Translations under genes and position numbers: made by a program
Part shown: positions 50,201 through 61,956 of the stretch, one piece after another
Layout: every line of letters begins with the position of its first letter
Position numbering within the stretch: the stretch's first letter is position 1
Notes under the pieces: generated by a model
What the model saw: the letters and a program-made list of their open reading frames with translations, nothing else
Databases searched by the model: none
What the model was told of the DNA's origin: nothing
Origin: Pristionchus mayeri
Lineage: Eukaryota > Nematoda > Chromadorea > Rhabditida > Neodiplogasteridae
DNA length: 64,000 nt
Assembly: GCA_036245805.1 (NCBI GenBank)
Contig: BTRK01000006.1
Coordinates: 53,561,257-53,625,256 of the forward strand
Direction of reading: 5' to 3'

Positions 50201-53158
50201 AGGCTGCCCACCAAGAGTATTTACATGTTTTATTGGATAATGCCAGTTTAAACCCGCCCAGAACCAAGACCACTGGTCAATCACGGACAAATTTCGCACT
50301 ATAACGTTTGGGAAGACCGCTTGCACTACTAGCACCCACTGGATGGATAGCATAATCAGGTCATAAAAATGTGCACCCGTGTATATTTCAGGCATGCTTC
50401 GCACTTCATAAATTGAAAAGACTGCTCGCCCACGAGGATTCACATGTTTCATTGGAAAATGTCAGTTCAAAACTAGACAAAGACAAATACCACTGACAAA
50501 TCTCAGGCAAATTTCGCACTATAACGTTGGGAAGACTGCTTGTACTACGTGTACCACCAGACGGATAGCATAAACCGGTCATAAAACAGGGCACCCGTAT
50601 ATATTTCAGGCATGCTTCGCACTCCATAGAGTGAAAAGGCTGCCCACCCCGAGTATTTACATGTTTTATTGGATAATGCCAGTTTAAACCCGACCAGAAC
50701 CAAGACCACTGGTCAATCACGGACAAATTTCGAACTATAACGTTGGGAAGACTGCTTGCACTACGTGTACCACTTGACGGATAGCATAATCCGGTCATTC
50801 AACCGTGAACCAGTGTACATATCAGGTATGCTTCGCACTTCATAAAGTGAAAAGACTGCTCACCCCAAGTATTTACATGTTTGAATAGATAATACCAGTT
50901 TAAACTTGACCAGAACCAAGACCACTGGTCAATTACGGACAAATTTCGCACTATACGTTTGGGAAGACTGCTTGTACTACGTGTACCACCAGACGGATAG
51001 CATAAACCGGTCATATAACAGGGCACCCGTATATATTTCAGGCATGCTTCGCACTCCATGGAGTGAAAAGGCTGCCCACCAAGAGTATTTACATGTTTTA
51101 TTGGATAATGCCAGTTTAAACCCGACCAGAACCAAGACCACTGGTCAATCACGGACAAATTTCGCACTATAACGTTTGGGAAGACTGCTTGCACTACGTG
51201 TACCACCAGACGGATAGCATAAACCGGTCATATAACAGGGCACCCGTATATATTTCAGGCATGCTTCGCACTTCATAAAGTGAAAAGACTGCTCACCCCA
51301 AGTATTTACATGTTTGATTGGATAATGCCAGTTTAAACTTGACCAGAACCAAGACCACTGGTCAATCACGGACAAATTTTGCACTATAACGTTTGGGAAG
51401 ACCGCTTGCACTACTAGCACCCACTGGACGGATAGCATAAACCGGTCATATAACAGGGCACCCGTATATATTTCAGGCATGCTTCGCACTCCATGGAGTG
51501 AAAAGGCTGCCCACCAAGAGTATTTACATGTTTTATTGGATAATGCCAGTTTAAACCCGCCCAGAACCAAGACCACTGGTCAATCACGGACAAATTTCGC
51601 ACTATAACGTTTGGGAAGACCGCTTGCACTACTAGCACCCACTGGATGGATAGCATAATCAGGTCATAAAAATGTGCACCCGTGTATATTTCAGGCATGC
51701 TTCGCACTTCATAAATTGAAAAGACTGCTCGCCCACGAGGATTCACATGTTTCATTGGAAAATGTCAGTTCAAAACTAGACAAAGACAAATACCACTGAC
51801 AAATCTCAGGCAAATTTCGCACTATAACGTTGGGAAGACTGCTTGTACTACGTGTACCACCAGACGGATAGCATAAACCGGTCATAAAACAGGGCACCCG
51901 TATATATTTCAGGCATGCTTCGCACTCCATAGAGTGAAAAGGCTGCCCACCCCGAGTATTTACATGTTTTATTGGATAATGCCAGTTTAAACCCGACCAG
52001 AACCAAGACCACTGGTCAATCACGGACAAATTTCGAACTATAACGTTGGGAAGACTGCTTGCACTACGTGTACCACTTGACGGATAGCATAATCCGGTCA
52101 TTCAACCGTGAACCAGTGTACATATCAGGTATGCTTCGCACTTCATAAAGTGAAAAGACTGCTCACCCCAAGTATTTACATGTTTGAATAGATAATACCA
52201 GTTTAAACTTGACCAGAACCAAGACCACTGGTCAATTACGGACAAATTTCGCACTATACGTTTGGGAAGACTGCTTGTACTACGTGTACCACCAGACGGA
52301 TAGCATAAACCGGTCATATAACAGGGCACCCGTATATATTTCAGGCATGCTTCGCACTCCATGGAGTGAAAAGGCTGCCCACCAAGAGTATTTACATGTT
52401 TTATTGGATAATGCCAGTTTAAACCCGACCAGAACCAAGACCACTGGTCAATCACGGACAAATTTCGCACTATAACGTTTGGGAAGACTGCTTGCACTAC
52501 GTGTACCACCAGACGGATAGCATAAACCGGTCATATAACAGGGCACCCGTATATATTTCAGGCATGCTTCGCACTTCATAAAGTGAAAAGACTGCTCACC
52601 CCAAGTATTTACATGTTTGATTGGATAATGCCAGTTTAAACTTGACCAGAACCAAGACCACTGGTCAATCACGGACAAATTTCGAACTATAACGTTGGGA
52701 AGACTGCTTGCACTACGTGTACCACTTGACGGATAGCATAATCCGGTCATTCAACCGTGAACCAGTGTACATATCAGGTATGCTTCGCACTTCATAAAGT
52801 GAAAAGACTGCTCACCCCAAGTATTTACATGTTTGAATAGATAATACCAGTTTAAACTTGACCAGAACCAAGACCACTGGTCAATTACGGACAAATTTCG
52901 CACTATACGTTTGGGAAGACTGCTTGTACTACGTGTACCACCAGACGGATAGCATAAACCGGTCATATAACAGGGCACCCGTATATATTTCAGGCATGCT
53001 TCGCACTCCATGGAGTGAAAAGGCTGCCCACCAAGAGTATTTACATGTTTTATTGGATAATGCCAGTTTAAACCCGACCAGAACCAAGACCACTGGTCAA
53101 TCACGGACAAATTTCGCACTATAACGTTTGGGAAGACTGCTTGCACTACGTGTACCAC
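44286..53158 (-). repeat. higher-order repeat, mainly 1303 bp
   Basis: The same landmark recurs at 44286, 45153, 46456, 48193, 49496, 50799, 52102 and 52751. The spacings are 867, 1303, 1737, 1303, 1303, 1303 and 649 bp, or 4, 6, 8, 6, 6, 6 and 3 monomers. This is the pattern of unequal exchange between homogenised six-monomer units. Confidence 0.9.
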
Positions 53159-53870
53159 CAGACGGATAGCATAAACCGGTCATATAACAGGGCACCCGTA
53201 TATATTTCAGGCATGCTTCGCACTTCATAAAGTGAAAAGACTGCTCACCCCAAGTATTTACATGTTTGATTGGATAATGCCAGTTTAAACTTGACCAGAA
53301 CCAAGACCACTGGTCAATCACGGACAAATTTTGCACTATAACGTTTGGGAAGACCGCTTGCACTACTAGCACCCACTGGACGGATAGCATAAACCGGTCA
53401 TATAACAGGGCACCCGTATATATTTCAGGCATGCTTCGCACTCCATGGAGTGAAAAGGCTGCCCACCAAGAGTATTTACATGTTTTATTGGATAATGCCA
53501 GTTTAAACCCGCCCAGAACCAAGACCACTGGTCAATCACGGACAAATTTCGCACTATAACGTTTGGGAAGACCGCTTGCACTACTAGCACCCACTGGACG
53601 GATAGCATAATCAGGTCATAAAAATGTGCACCCGTGTATATTTCAGGCATGCTTCGCACTTCATAAAGTGAAAAGACTGCTCGCCCACGAGGATTCACAT
53701 GTTTCATTGGAAAATGTCAGTTCAAAACTAGACAAAGACAAATACCACTGACCAACCTCAGGCAAATTTCGCACTATAACGTTGGGAAGACTGCTTGCAC
53801 TACGTGTACCACTTGACGGATAGCATAATCCGGTCATTCAACCGTGCACCCGTGTAAATATCAGGCATGC

Positions 53871-54565
53871 TCCGCACTCCATAAAGTGAAAAGACTGCTC
53901 ACCCCGAGTATTTACATGTTTGATTGGATAATGCCAGTTTAAACCCGACCAGAACCAAGACCAATGGTCAATCTCGGACAAATTTCGCACTATAAAGTTG
54001 GGAAGACTGCTTGCACTACGTGCAGTCACCAGTCACTGGAAGGATAGCATAATCCGGTCAAAAAGCGGGAATGCTTCGCACTCCGTAGAGTGAAAAAACT
54101 GCTCACCCCGAATATTTACATGTTTGATTGGATAATGCCTGTTTAAACCCGATAAGAACCAAAAACACGGGTCAACCTCAGGCAAATTTCGCACTCTAAG
54201 GTTGGGAAGACTGCTTGCACTACGTGCACCACTTGACGGATAGCATAACATAAAACATAGAGTGATAAGACTGCTCACCACGTGGATTTACATGTTTGAT
54301 TGGAAAATGTTAGTTTAAATCTCTTGAACCAAGACCACCGGCAATTTCAGGTTGATTACGCAACACGGGTCAACCTCAGGCAAATTTCGCACTCTAAATT
54401 TGGGAAGACTGCTTGCACTACGTGCACCACTTGACGGATAGCATAACATAAAACATAGAGTGATAAGACTGCTCACCACGTGGATTTACATGTTTGATTG
54501 GAAAATGTTAGTGTAAATCTCTTTTGAACCAAGACCACCGGCAATTTCAGGTTGATTACGCAACA
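53871..54565 (-). repeat. diverged satellite edge, right arm
   Basis: Mirror of 41080-41941 with an extra tandem duplication of about 200 bp (about 54166-54356 and 54362-54564) that is single in the left arm. Confidence 0.8.
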
Positions 54566-54689
54566 TAAAGTTGGTGAAGACTACGTGTATACACTGCACG
54601 GATATGATAATCCGGTCATCCGAGCACCAACACGTGGACATCTCAGGCATGCTTCGCACTTCAGGAATGTCGACGTGTAAGATGGGTTA

Positions 54690-54950
54690 TGCAGAGTTCA
54701 GACTGACATTTCCGTGCAGCCGTGCACGGAGTCGTTGTTTAGACCGAAATAGTCAGGGATGAACTGTGTTTAGATAACAACCAGTCATTGATATCGAGGC
54801 GTTAGATGGGTTATGCATTTCAGACTGACATTTCCGTGCAGCCGTGCACGGAGTCGTTGTTTAGACCTAAATAGTCAGGGATGAACTGTGTTTAGACAAT
54901 AACCAGTCATGGATATCGAGGCGTTAGATGGGTTACGCATTTCAGACTGA
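54690..54950 (-). repeat. 122-bp tandem repeat, right arm
   Basis: Two units mirrored from 40499-41040. This shows contraction here or expansion on the left. Confidence 0.85.
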
Positions 54951-54959
54951 GGGGGAGTC

Positions 54960-56730
54960 ATTGTGCAGGGAGGTTGTGCAGGGTCATCGCGCCGCTGTGC
55001 AGGGAGTCATTTTGGCTCTTTGTATATTTCAGTCATTCCCGTGTATCCGTACGCCCTCGGTTCACCAGGAAAGGGATGGAGCCTATTGTTTAAACAAAGA
55101 GGTCAACGCCCGTTTCCGCGCATCCGTGCGCACGGCGTCTCTTTTAGGATAATACGTCATTGACTCAGAAATGGCCGAATTTATTGTGTTTATTCAACAA
55201 CCAGTCAGAAATATCGATGTGTAATAGGGGTTGTACATATTTTGGTCGTTTCCGGGCGTGTGCCCGGATCCGTTATTGCGCCCGGAAAGGGCGGGCTTAT
55301 TGTGTGCCCGGAAACCGGGCGGATAACCAAACAAGCTGTGGGAAAACCGTGCCTTGACCTTGGCATGTAATTTGATATGTAAACAAGTGCCCGTGCGTGT
55401 GCCCCGAACGTCCAGAGCGAACTCGGGAAAAAACCGGGCGTCGATCTAGCGCTGTAAGTTATGGTTTGAGGTTACGTAAACAAAGACGGCAGCGTCCGTT
55501 TTCCGCGCATCCGTGCGCGAGGCCGTCTTTTCCGGAAAAAATGTCATTGATTCAGAAAAATGGTCGAATTTATTGTGTTTATTGAACAACCAGTCAGCAA
55601 TATCGATGTGTAAGATGGGTTTTGCATATTTCAGTCATTTCCGTGCGCTCGCACGGATCCGTTATCGCGCCCGGAAAGGGGCGGGCTTATTGTGCGCCCG
55701 GAAACCGGGCGGATAAACAGGCGAGCTGTGGCAAAACTGGGCGCTGACCCCTGCATGTAATTTGATATGTAAACAAGTGCCCGTGCGTGTGCCCCGAACG
55801 TCCAGAGCGAACTCGGGAAAAAACCGGGCGTCGATCTAGCGCTGTAAGTTATGGTTTGAGGTTACGTAAACAAAGACGGCAGCGTCCGTTTTCCGCGCAT
55901 CCGTGCGCATGGCCGTCGTTTCCGGAAAAAAAGTCTCATTGATTGACAAAAATGGTCGAATTTATTGTATTTATTTAACAACCAGTCAGCGATATCGATG
56001 TGTAAGCGGGGTTTTGCATATTTCAGTCATTTCCGTGCGCGCGCCCGGATCCGTTATAGCGCACTGAAAGGGCAAATGTTGAACATGGCAAATCCTGGCA
56101 TGATCTTGGGTTGTAATTTAGAGTTTGAGGAAAGGACCCGTTTTTCATGCATCCGTGCGCGCGCCGTATTTTTTAGTAAAATACGTCATTGACTCAGAAA
56201 TGGCCAAATTTATTGTGCTTATTCAACAACCAGTCAGCGATATCGAAGTGTAAGAGGGGTTTTGCATATTTCAGTCATTTCCGTGCGCGCGCCCGGATCC
56301 GTTATAGTGCCCGGAAAGGGGTGCCTATTATGTAAACAAAGATTGGGAGGAGGGAGAGGGGAGAGAGAGTCAGTCTTTACTTTGCTCGTTCTCGCGTGCT
56401 GTCGTGTTGTCTTAAGCTCTCTCTCGCGTCGTGTTACTCTCGTGATCTATGGTATCTCCCTACCGTAGGTAGAACCGATACCGTATATCACTAGAGTGGA
56501 CGGATTGAGCCAGTACTGGGAAACCGGTCAGGACATACACGGTCAGCATGCGGAATCCGGGCAGGAATCAGGAGGATTCCGGGAATCCGTGCGGATTCCT
56601 GGAATCTGGAGGATTCCGGGCATCCGTGCAGGATTCCGAAAATCCGGGCATCCGGGCGAGGGCAAAACACGAGCGAAGGGGAGAAATCCGTGCGAACGGA
56701 AATGGGCAAAACCGGATGGTAATCCGATAT
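54960..56730 (-). repeat. CpG-rich repeat block, right arm
   Basis: Mirror of 39085-40500, but with a roughly 389-bp tandem duplication (about 55387-55520 and 55776-55910 share GTGCCCGTGCGTGTGCCCCG and following bases) absent from the left arm. Confidence 0.8.
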
Positions 56731-56757
56731 GTAAACAAACCGCTCCCCCTACTGGCT

Positions 56758-57320
56758 CTTTACAACACGGTTTTTATTGGAGATTCGGATTCCCCATACT
56801 CGATTTGAGGTACCTGTATTTTTCATTTGTCTTGGATCCTGCTTCTACATACTGCTACTCAGTAGGCAGAACCCGGACTTGGTTGGTTTTTTTGATAAAA
56901 AATACATTTCGGTGTGTCTCTCCCTTCTGAATTATGCAAATCCGCAAAGTAAGACCAGTTATTTAGTGAATTCTAATTGATTGCCATTTATCGAGAGAAC
57001 CGTTGAGTGGAATGATCACACGTCGAAACTTTGCTTTGCCCGGGATAACTCAAAAACGGTCCACTTTGAAATCTTGGACCACTGAGTCATATTTGTAGAT
57101 CTTTTCGTTGGGTTTGCAAAACTGGTCTTACTTTGCGGATTTGCATAATTCAGAAGGGAGAGACACACCGAAATGTATTTTTATAAAAAAAACCAACCAA
57201 GTCCGGGTTCTGCTTACTGAGTAGCAGTATGTAGAAGCAGGATCCAAGACAAATGAAAAATACAAGTACCTCAAATCGAGTATGGGGAATCCGAATCTCC
57301 AATAAAAACCGTGTTGTAAA
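56758..57320 (-). repeat. nested foldback, right copy
   Basis: Inverse copy of 38503-39064, with the same 200-bp inverted ends. Confidence 0.85.
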
Positions 57321-57390
57321 GAGAAAAGTTTTGTGAAATTTAAAATTTAAAGTTTTTTTTATGATTACTGTAGGAAGATGAAAATTTTCA

Positions 57391-60300
57391 TCATATCTTG
57401 TGATAAATGCATATCTTGTGTCTCATCTTTTGAGAAGGACAGTCATTTCTGATCCCGCTGCAATATCGATGCTCGTTGAAGACGAAACATTAGGGTTCTC
57501 TTATTGGAAAATTTTTGTATCAATTTCAGATATGTTTCACGCGCACTATATACATGACCGATATAGCGTTCATGAAATATATCTGAAAATGATACAAAAA
57601 TTTTCCAATAAGAGAACCCTACGAAACATTCAAGATGCATACAGCATGACGCATCGAAATTATTGTCTTACAAGAAATTGTATATTCCTTCCAGCCCGTA
57701 CGGAGTTGTGCTCCAACGAGTGATCCTGAATCGCGTAATTGTGGTTTCCAAATATTTCTTATATTCTATGCCACACATACAATGCATATTAATTATAGTG
57801 CTTTCATTTCTCACTTTTTTCAGTATGATTTATATACCAAATATTTAAATCGCACCGTGAAATGAACTGCGGCTTCGCATCTCTGCATTTATAGTGAAAT
57901 CCACCCGGGATGCCGATTTCGGGAGTGATTAGGATCGATGCGAAGAGATTTTCGTCCCCGGCATACTTCTTAGTCACATTTTAAATTTACTATTTCGATT
58001 CATAACTTTTATGACAGTATTCAACATATGTTGTATTCTCTAACTCACGACAATTTTACTTTCGTTAAAAACTTCATTTAAAGTTGCTGGTCAAAATAAG
58101 CGAACAATATGAAGATAATAAAACATATGAAGTGTTATTCAGAAATAACGTCATATGTGTCGTACTTACCACTTTTTGTAGCTCCTCAACGAGCGGAGAA
58201 ATGTTGATCCGTTCAAAGAGTAAGTCTACAGCGACTCGTGCGAGAATCACCTGGGTTATTAGCGAGCTAGAGTTCGAGAAATGATGCCACGGTCTCTTCA
58301 TTCTACACACTCTCTAGACCTGCGAGAGATTGCGTAAAATGAAGAGAGCGTGGTATCATTTCTCGATCTCTATTATTAGCCTCATTTCTTCGTGCGATTC
58401 AGCAAAAAAACACAACAAAATGTCTAACTTGATCCATTCCTCGCGCCCATCGAATAGAACTCGCCTTGCATTTTGCCACTGAAATATTTACCAACATTCA
58501 ACAATTCATTAGTGTGACTATAGTCATGCCTGACGTGATCATAGTCACAATAAGCTTACATTCCGCCCCTTTCAGGTCCTTTGGACACAATTGAAGTTTA
58601 TCCAGACTGGTTTCTAGGGAAGGCATGCACCGATTATCTGGACATCGAGTGGCCTCAACGTCATTTGCGCCTGTAAATACCATTTAACACAGTAAATTCG
58701 GTGGAATGGTGGAATACAACCTATTCAGAATGTCAATTCATCCTCTTTTGAACATTTTTCTACATGATTTGATAAATTAATTGATTGATTGACTTAGTTC
58801 ATTATCGTGCAGTTAGAGCATGACATTTAATCATTCCAACCTCCATAAATCTTGAGAATCTCAGTTATCTCTCCATGTGTTTTGATCATCACATCGTGGT
58901 TCTTAAATTTTCACAGATTATTGGCAAAGAATACTTGATTTGGCATATGCAAATAATAAATGCTCACGTGCAGTAACATTGCGTACTCCCATTTTCGGTC
59001 CCTCACAGCTCGAATACAGTTTAAATGCGCCTGAAATTGCTGTTTTTTGAATCAACAATTGATTTTTTTTCCAGTAATCTAAATCAAAACCTGATTAAGG
59101 TTGTGCCCGGTAGAGTCAAGATCTCTCTCCTCCCTAAAACGTGATTGATTAGTATATGAATAACATCCGTTTGAATAACATAAGTAACATATCATTGAAA
59201 CAATATTTTATCAATTTGTATGCGCTTCTATCCACCGACCTGGCCACGACGACATTCGGCAAGCACTCTTCGAGCTTGAAGAAACGTTCTCGAAATGTGC
59301 GAGAAGCCTAGTAAAATATATTATTCAACATTGAAACATCTCTTTCAGTTGTGATAAATGAAGAATAAGTGAAAAATAAATTTGTGAACTCAGGATGGTC
59401 AAAACATTCCAAATTTAAATATTGAGGGAAAGATTAAAATTTATTTTCAGAGATTGAGCATGACGAATTGAGAGTCCATTGGAAAAATCAATACCTTCTT
59501 ATCAATTGCGTAGCAAAACACGTTTTCAGTCGCGTAATTTGTTAATAGCTGATCCTCTAGAAATTCATAGTCCTGAAAATGGAACAAATTTACCACGAAA
59601 AAACAACTATGTTGGCATGAAGTTGAAATCATTTTCTCAGCAGTGCCTGTATTAATAAAAATATGATACCTTGAACACAAGGCGGGCATACGCAATAGGG
59701 AAGCCAGTGTCCGGATTCCGGGGAGGCAGGATTCGATTCTTTAAAAAATGCACGTGGATAATACAGTGAATCAAATTGGCCATGTCCCAAGTAATCGCAC
59801 ATACTAGTGATGCCAAATCGGCGCGCGCTCTCCTCGTTTCACACGCTCTCTCGCTCTGTCTGACCGGCGAGAGAGCGTATGAAACGAGGAGAGCGCGCGC
59901 CAATTTGCCATCACTAGTACATACCTTTATTGCCTTGCACGACATGTTCAAATTTCGATCCTCCTTTAACTTTGGACGGTTTTTCGCTACTTCCTGATAA
60001 ATATCCTCATTGTTTGTAACCAATGAAGCAGGTCATGAAACTATTTCAAGTAATGAATTCTTCTCGAAAAATAGAAATGAAAAAATAAATAAAAATAAAT
60101 TTTGACATACCTTTGTGTACTCTTTGTCGTTATTGAGCAGCCGTATGCAGTCGATATGGGCGAATTCAGGAAGTTTTCTGTACAATTATTGTTTGTTGTG
60201 TTAAATATAAGTAATCGATATATTAACACACCGAAAAGCAGCACGCTCATCTGGGGTCAAACTAGATGTGTTTCTAAAGTTGCTTCGTTAGTAGATTAAA

Positions 60301-60401
60301 TGATGTTCAAAAACACCTCGGCTGCTCTTGTACATTCGATTGTTTATCATCCCTCAAAACGTCTAATACAACTTGTTTCAGGATATCATTCTCTTCAATA
60401 T
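57391..60401 (-). CDS. Core-2/I-branching glycosyltransferase (GT14), truncated
   Basis: Sixteen phase-consistent exons: 60401-60317, 60273-60232, 60177-60111, 59993-59925, 59738-59670, 59572-59495, 59307-59240, 59133-59091, 59030-58968, 58901-58841, 58670-58560, 58478-58429, 58250-58170, 57968-57856, 57725-57672 and 57457-57391. They encode about 373 residues. The family signatures in order are NLNMSCKAIK, GFPIAYARLVFK-DYEFLEDQL, VFCYAID, FKLEECLPNVVVA, STGHNLN, WEYAMLLH-NHDVMIKTHGE, ARVAVDLLFERINIS, EIGIPGGFHY, QFISR and MRHKICIYH. Such enzymes are Golgi type II membrane N-acetylglucosaminyl- or xylosyltransferase relatives. The N-terminal anchor exon was not found. The last exon runs into the giant palindrome, where its stop forms, so the usual C-terminal stretch after RHxIC is lost. 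Three MITEs sit in its introns. Confidence 0.85.
57491..57621. mobile_element. foldback MITE, family C, in GT14 intron
   Basis: A 131-bp hairpin with termini TAGGGTTCTCTTATTGGAAA and a perfect 8-bp duplication CGAAACAT (57483-57490 and 57622-57629). The size and duplication are hAT-like. It lies in the last GT14 intron. Confidence 0.9.
58264..58372. mobile_element. foldback MITE, family B, in GT14 intron
   Basis: Related to 6492-6604: TAGAGTTCGAGAAATGATGC and its complement. It has an 8-bp duplication TTATTAGC (58256-58263 and 58373-58380), with four extra bases GAGC at one end. It ends about a dozen bases from the intron's acceptor at 58251. Confidence 0.85.
59805..59916. mobile_element. 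foldback MITE, family A, at GT14 splice donor
   Basis: A 112-bp hairpin starting TAGTGATGCCAAATCGG, close kin of 4798-4909. The 8-bp duplication is GCACATAC / GTACATAC (59797-59804 and 59917-59924). On the gene strand the right copy is GTATGTAC, which is exactly bases +1 to +8 of the intron after the exon ending at 59925. Confidence 0.9.
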
Positions 60402-60437
60402 CTTAATGAATGATTATACCCACGCATCTCCCATTAA
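60402..60437. other. GT14 5' flank
   Basis: Only 36 bp separate the first GT14 exon I can see from the foldback element. The true N-terminal exon may lie beyond the element at 61956 or be lost. Confidence 0.4.
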
Positions 60438-61956
60438 GAGACCCTCCATGAGAGAACGTAACAACTGTGCAGAGGTCCACGGATGGCGAAAAATTCGATA
60501 ATTTCCAAAATATTTTTCTGAAGTGTAGGTACCGAGTGCTGATTGACGGCCGCTATGGCTAAGGTCTGAGGGGGTTTTGGGGGTCGAAAAAGTTGCTATC
60601 CCAGAATGATACGGCAAATACATATTCTGGTGTAGTTCCACTCGTGGAAAACGAATTTGACAGTTAAAACTCGAAAAATTGCGAAACAAAAAATTTAACT
60701 CCAAAATACCGATTTTTCGACATTTTGGAAGATCGAAAAAAATATAAAAATTTCGGAGTGTTCTCACTATGATTTTCGAAATCTACGCTAAAAACTGTAC
60801 TAGACATGAATTTTTCAGATTTTTAAAAAAGTGCACTTTTTTGGAAAGTTGACCGAAAATGCGCCAAAGTGGCCCAAATGCAGTACAGTTCGTCACGCAA
60901 TTCTGAATATTGTGCCACTGTAAGCAACAATTGGCCGAAAAACGGATCTATGAATATTATCATATCATGTTTCGTCTTTTGAGGGACGGGGAACGTTTGA
61001 AAACAGATTTCTGTAAATCCTGAAATTTCATGCCTAACCCATTGGTATGAATTTTTGAATTTTTTTCTTCAGAGTGTTGATGCATAAACACTTCAAAATC
61101 AAAGATTGTCAAGTCATTAATATCAGAAAATATTCCAAATACCGCTTCCCAATACACTTTCAATTGTCAATGCCTCAGAAAAGCATGAATTTTGGCCAAA
61201 AATAACTAATTTTTATGTACAAAAACTTTCATTCTCGTTTTGGTGGAAATTTATATGCAAATTCGTATTCTACGGGTCGAAATACCCAAGAAAAACTCTA
61301 ATCCGGTTTGTTCTGGGGATGTTTAGTTTTTGGCCTCAGATCCAGGGACCGAAAATGAATTTTTAAATTTTAGTTATTTTTCGGTGTTTCGAGGTTCAAT
61401 TATAATACAAATGTTACTTTTACTAATTTAGATTGTTTTTCAGCCAATGGATGCTTACAGTGGCACAATATTCAGAATTGCGTGACGAACTGTACTGCAT
61501 TTGGGCCACTTTGGCTCAATTTCGGTCAACTTTCCCAAAAAGTGCACTTTTTAAAAATCTGAAAAATTCATGTCTAGTACAGTTTTTCGCGTAGATTTCG
61601 AAAATCATAGTGAGAACACTCCGAAATTTTTCCATTTTTTTTCGATCTTCCAAAATGTCGAAAAATCGGTATTTTGGAGTTATTTTTTGTTTCGCAATTT
61701 TTCGAGTTTTAACTGTCAAATTCGTTTTCTACGAGTGGAACTACACCAGAATATGTATTTGCCGTATCATTCTGGGATATCATCTTTTTCGACCCCCAAA
61801 ACTGGGGGTGTCTGAAACTTTTTCAAAATCGACCTCATACCTTAGCCATAGCGGCCGTCAATCAGCACTCGGTACCTACACTTCAGAAAAAAAGTTAGGA
61901 AATTATCGAATTTTTCGCCATCCGTGGACCTGTTACGTTCTCTGGTGGAGGGTCTC
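60438..61956. mobile_element. 1.5-kb foldback element with TTAA flanks
   Basis: Inverted arms of about 490 bp begin GAGACCCTCCATGAGAGAAC and converge near 60917 and 61458, where CAGTGGCACAATATTCAGAA is the arm's inner end. Both outer ends abut TTAA, the target of piggyBac-type elements. The terminus does not match the usual piggyBac CCC start, so the class is open. Non-coding. Confidence 0.8.

Larger units (their letters stand above)
41942..53870 (-). repeat. 217-bp satellite array, about 55 monomers
   Basis: A tandem array of units close to 217 bp, marked by GCATGCTTCGCACT, ATTTACATGTTTGATTGGAT and GACCAGAACCAAGACCACTG. Monomers differ by several percent, yet blocks recur almost without change, so homogenisation acts on multi-monomer units. 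Minus-strand frames of 113-245 codons and plus-strand frames of 88 codons arise because few stops fall in the unit. They change frame every monomer and are not considered genes. Confidence 0.95.
38430..57392. mobile_element. 19-kb giant palindrome with satellite core
   Basis: The outer ends at 38430-38445 and 57377-57392 are the same 16-bp perfect palindrome GATGAAAATTTTCATC, followed inwards by matching sequence. The arms run to about 41941 on the left and back from about 57392 to 53.8 kb on the right. They contain in order an AT-rich nested foldback, a CpG-rich block, 122-bp tandem units, and degenerate satellite monomers. The centre is a one-orientation satellite array. No transposase is present. 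It could be a giant foldback transposon or an inverted duplication that amplified. No target duplication was recognised. Confidence 0.8.

Noticed and set aside
41942..53870. Repeated minus-strand frames of 113-245 codons and plus-strand frames of 88 codons, looking like a repeat-protein gene family
   Set aside because: They follow the 217-bp satellite, whose length is not a multiple of three, so the frame changes each monomer. There is no splice logic or codon signature, and both strands are open.
41942..53870. CRISPR array
   Set aside because: The unit is about 217 bp without spacer variation, and the genome is eukaryotic. It is a satellite.
59776..59997. Plus-strand frame RALLVSHALSLCLTGERA, shared with 4781-5014
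   Set aside because: It is the translation of the MITE hairpin, so the similarity between the two sites reflects the transposon and not a protein family.
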